Shown: positions 8,711 through 10,832 of the stretch, one piece after another
Position numbering within the stretch: the stretch's first letter is position 1
Layout of the letters: each line of letters begins with the position of its first letter
Source of the DNA: Gryganskiella cystojenkinii
Lineage: Eukaryota; Mortierellomycota; Mortierellomycetes; Mortierellales; Mortierellaceae
Reading direction: 5' to 3'
NCBI GenBank assembly: GCA_015852425.1
Contig: JAAAIG010001095.1
Span: forward strand, 1 to 10,832
DNA length: 10,832 nt
Notes under the pieces: model-generated
The model's input: only the letters and a program-made list of their open reading frames with translations
Told to the model about the DNA's origin: nothing
The model's database searches: none
Program-made: the position numbers and the translations under genes

Positions 8711-8715
8711 TATTG

Positions 8716-10320
8716 TCTCTCCACAATGTCCAGCAAGTTGATTTGAGGTGAGGAGGCAATTGTATGCTCTGTGGTGGGGTAAAAAGAGATAAAGGCAGTG
8801 GGCATCAGTTGTTTGAGGTAAGAGGAGAGGAGGCGGCTTTCAAAAGATAATATTTTCATACTATTCTTCCGTTATCTGTGCTTACTGAACGATATACAGC
8901 CTCGTATCTTTGCATTTATCTTCCAGGAGACAATTTCGCGAGAGAGGTATAGACGCGGCAAAGATACAATAAGGAAACACGCGCAGAAGCGAACAAACAA
9001 CAAAAATGCAGGCGGCGGCCACCATCGTCTTTCTTTTTAGGCGTGAGAGTTGGCAACGGTTCCCGAATCACAAGTAAAACTCTTGTTTTTGTGGCATTGC
9101 CAATCAACCCCCTCGCCCCCTCATGTCCTTTTGAACACAAAACACAAGCATCCAGTGTTTCACAAAGGCAAAATTCCACGTCGTCTTCCTTTTGAGCCAC
9201 GTTCCGACCATCTTCAATCGTCGAATTTTCTTCTTGGGCTAGCTTCGAACAAGCCTTGGCTCCTTTTCTCGCTTTTTTTTGTTCTTGGCCATCTTTTTTT
9301 TTTTCCTTTGGGAGTTCCTTGTTGTCAAAACCTTAATCAGAAAGAGAAATCCTTCGCTCTATACTCGAGGTCAAGAAGCAAACATTGCCAATGTAGAGCC
9401 CTCAAAAGCTTCTCAATAGTCGAATAAGAAAATAAAATAAAAAAACCCCCCGTGAATAAAGTATGGTCATTATGGTCAACGAAACTACGAGGAACAGTTC
9501 TTTATCAATGAGGAGACGGATAAAGCCAAAGGTGAATCGCTTTTCTTTTTGAGACCAATATCAAGATCGCGATGGTGAACTGTAGTCCCAATCAGTTCTG
9601 CATGTGACAACAATTGTCGAGAGAGGGTGAGAGGGAGAGAGAGATCAAGAAAATAAGACGAAAATGCCTAACGAGAGAAAAGAACAATCAGGAAACAAAA
9701 CATCCGGAACAGAAACTTCCACTGAGGCTAAGAGGTTTTTTTTCTTTCTGCCAAGACTTTCAGGCTTTATTATAAAATCAAAAAGGAAAAAACATTAACA
9801 GGGCAAAAACAGACCCAACGGTTGGAAAAATCATATTGCTGCGTCTTTTAAGCTCCTATTTCTAGTGAAACTACTATTTTCTCTTTTTTCTGTCTTGTAA
9901 GAGGACCATCCAGGGCGTAATGCTGGTGAACCAAGTGGCTGTTGAGAGCAAATGAGCCTCGATAGTGATTAAAATTGCGCCCCACGGCGCTCCACAACGC
10001 TCCACGTCCGTTTTTGTCGTTAATTCTTTTACTTTGACTTCCACATCGCGTTCTGTCGCGTCGGCGCACGTGTTCGATATTCCTCGGCTTTTAGAGTCCA
10101 TCGTTACCTTTGAGGCAACAGCGGGAGAAAACGGTAGTTGACCTGTCACCGTCGCGTAATTTTTTGTTAGCCTCTCGGACAATTGGACTTGGTGTTAGGT
10201 TCGGCTTTATTTTCTCTTTGTGTTGCAAAGGAAAGAATGTCGGTAAGGGAGGAACTTAACTGTGGTGCGACCATACTTTTTGGGTTCTTGTGTGCTTGTT
10301 CGCCCCACTTTGGAGAGGGC
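8716..10320. other. Long intergenic stretch without a supported gene
   Basis: About 1.6 kb with many homopolymer and GA-rich runs, for example the GA-rich tract at 9619-9645 and T runs at 9274-9304. Open frames either lack an ATG or are short. One minus-strand frame, 10101-9874, starts with ATG and encodes 75 aa (MDSKSRGISNTC...), but has no recognisable motif and is not called as a gene. A CpG-dense patch with a CACGTG box (10067-10072) lies at its 5' end. I see no tRNA or rRNA gene. Confidence 0.4.
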
Positions 10321-10322
10321 AA

Positions 10323-10343
10323 GGGGGGGGGGGAGAGAGAGAG
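10323..10343. repeat. G-run followed by AG microsatellite
   Basis: Eleven consecutive G are followed by an (AG)n tract. This simple-sequence repeat is a likely site of length variation and sequencing error. Confidence 0.8.
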
Positions 10344-10668
10344 ATTGTTGCAGCCTTTTGTCTGCGCAAAAACCTTGTGCAAACCGAACATCAGTTTCCT
10401 CATCTCAGTTGGCCACTTGTTCCGTTTCCTAACTGGACTTTCTCATTTCCCTTAGCACATAGAGCGGAATAAAGTTGACGTTGAAGATCGCCTCATGTAA
10501 AAAGACTTCTTGGTCTCTTCTTTTTTTTTTTTATTTTGTTTATTTCGAAATTTTCTGCTTTCTTACTCTTGGTGTCCGAAGAATGATTGAATTGAATGGC
10601 ACTTGATAGTGAGAGAGACACACTCTGGATCAAGAAAGAATGAAAGAACAACAGCTCACAAAACTGGA

Positions 10669-10782
10669 TATAAAGGGTGGTCTTTCGCCCCCTTCTCTTT
10701 TCTTTTCACCTCCCTCTTCACTCATTGCAATAGCTCATCCTTCCTCTCCACCCCACGGTCCTCAACCCCACTCTCAGCCATC
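10669..10782 (+). promoter_or_regulatory. Core promoter and CT-rich leader of the terminal gene
   Basis: A TATAAA box at 10669-10674 is followed by a strongly pyrimidine-rich tract (about 10680-10775) leading to the ATG at 10783. The TATA-to-ATG distance is about 110 bp. TATA plus CT block resembles promoters of well-expressed fungal genes. Confidence 0.65.
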
Positions 10783-10832
10783 ATGAAGATCTCTGCGGTT
10801 CTCTCGTCCTTGGCCTTTGCCACCTTGGCCCT
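10783..10832 (+). CDS. Start of a gene for a probably secreted protein (cut by window edge)
   Basis: Only 16 full codons and part of a seventeenth are present. They read MKISAVLSSLAFATLAL, a typical signal peptide start: a lysine at position 2, then a hydrophobic Ala/Leu/Ser core. The ATG has A at -3 and is preceded by a TATA box and a CT-rich leader. The mature protein lies outside the window, so its identity cannot be judged. Confidence 0.7.
   Translation, partial: MKISAVLSSLAFATLA

Larger units (their letters stand above)
8510..8715. mobile_element. MITE-like non-autonomous DNA transposon with terminal inverted repeats and 5-bp target duplication
   Basis: The element spans 8515-8710 (196 bp). 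Its first 17 bases, GGGGGTTTCAAACCTGG, are found exactly inverted at its last 17 bases. The inverted match continues with a few mismatches and one gap to about 38 bp per arm, ending in GCGC. The direct repeat TATTG flanks both ends (8510-8514 and 8711-8715). The interior shows no coherent coding frame, so movement would need a transposase from elsewhere. A 5-bp duplication does not fit the common TA, TWA or 8-bp classes, so I leave the superfamily open. Confidence 0.85.

Noticed and set aside
8460..8741. Plus-strand 93-codon frame across the MITE
   Set aside because: It is simply the inverted repeats and interior of the element read through; no transposase-like motif.
9006..9077. Short ATG frame starting with MQAAATIV, possibly first exon of a small gene
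   Set aside because: It is only 23 codons; a GTAAAA donor lies at its end but no convincing downstream exon could be joined.
8916..9200. Minus-strand 94-codon frame opposite the region after the MITE
   Set aside because: It begins with GTG rather than ATG, spans low-complexity DNA and shows no domain.
9050..9427. Plus-strand 125-codon frame
   Set aside because: It begins with TTG and is dominated by T-run-encoded Phe/Leu; no motif or usable start.

Overview
The window looks like nuclear DNA of an early-diverging filamentous fungus, most likely a Mortierella relative (Mortierellomycota). This rests on recalled resemblance rather than a search. The evidence is a long LRR protein with the FLCECG-like and KYVC-x-D-H-like segments I associate with large Mortierella families, introns of about 100 nt with CTRAY branch sites, pyrimidine-rich leaders just upstream of start codons, and AATAAA-type 3' ends.

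Layout. (1) 1-808, minus: 5' part of a spliced gene running off the left edge. (2) 809-1260: short divergent promoter region. (3) 1261-4420, plus: a spliced gene for a 1015-aa protein with an N-terminal module, a Cys/His conserved segment and a long C-terminal LRR-like region. The proteins of (1) and (3) share their N-terminal module, and each is interrupted by a phase-2 intron at the same place, directly before a C-[IV]-P-x-R motif. They are therefore divergently transcribed paralogues at least in this module. (4) 4421-6956: about 2.5 kb without a confident gene. Its minus strand holds protein-like but frame-broken stretches, three GTGAGT splice-donor matches and a long CT-rich block, consistent with a decayed gene or a spliced non-coding transcript. 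(5) 6957-8234, plus: an intact single-exon gene for a 425-aa nucleotidyltransferase-like protein, with a Gcn4/AP-1-type site and two short uORFs upstream and two AATAAA signals downstream. (6) 8510-8715: a 196-bp MITE-like element with long terminal inverted repeats and a 5-bp target duplication. (7) 8716-10782: intergenic and rich in homopolymers and GA microsatellite. It ends in a TATA box and a CT-rich leader. (8) 10783-10832: start of a gene for a probably secreted protein, cut by the window edge.

The genes do not form an obvious pathway. The most notable unit is the divergent pair at the left: one member has the N-terminal-domain plus LRR layout of an intracellular receptor but no recognisable NTPase between the two parts. 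A role in recognition or immunity is inference only.
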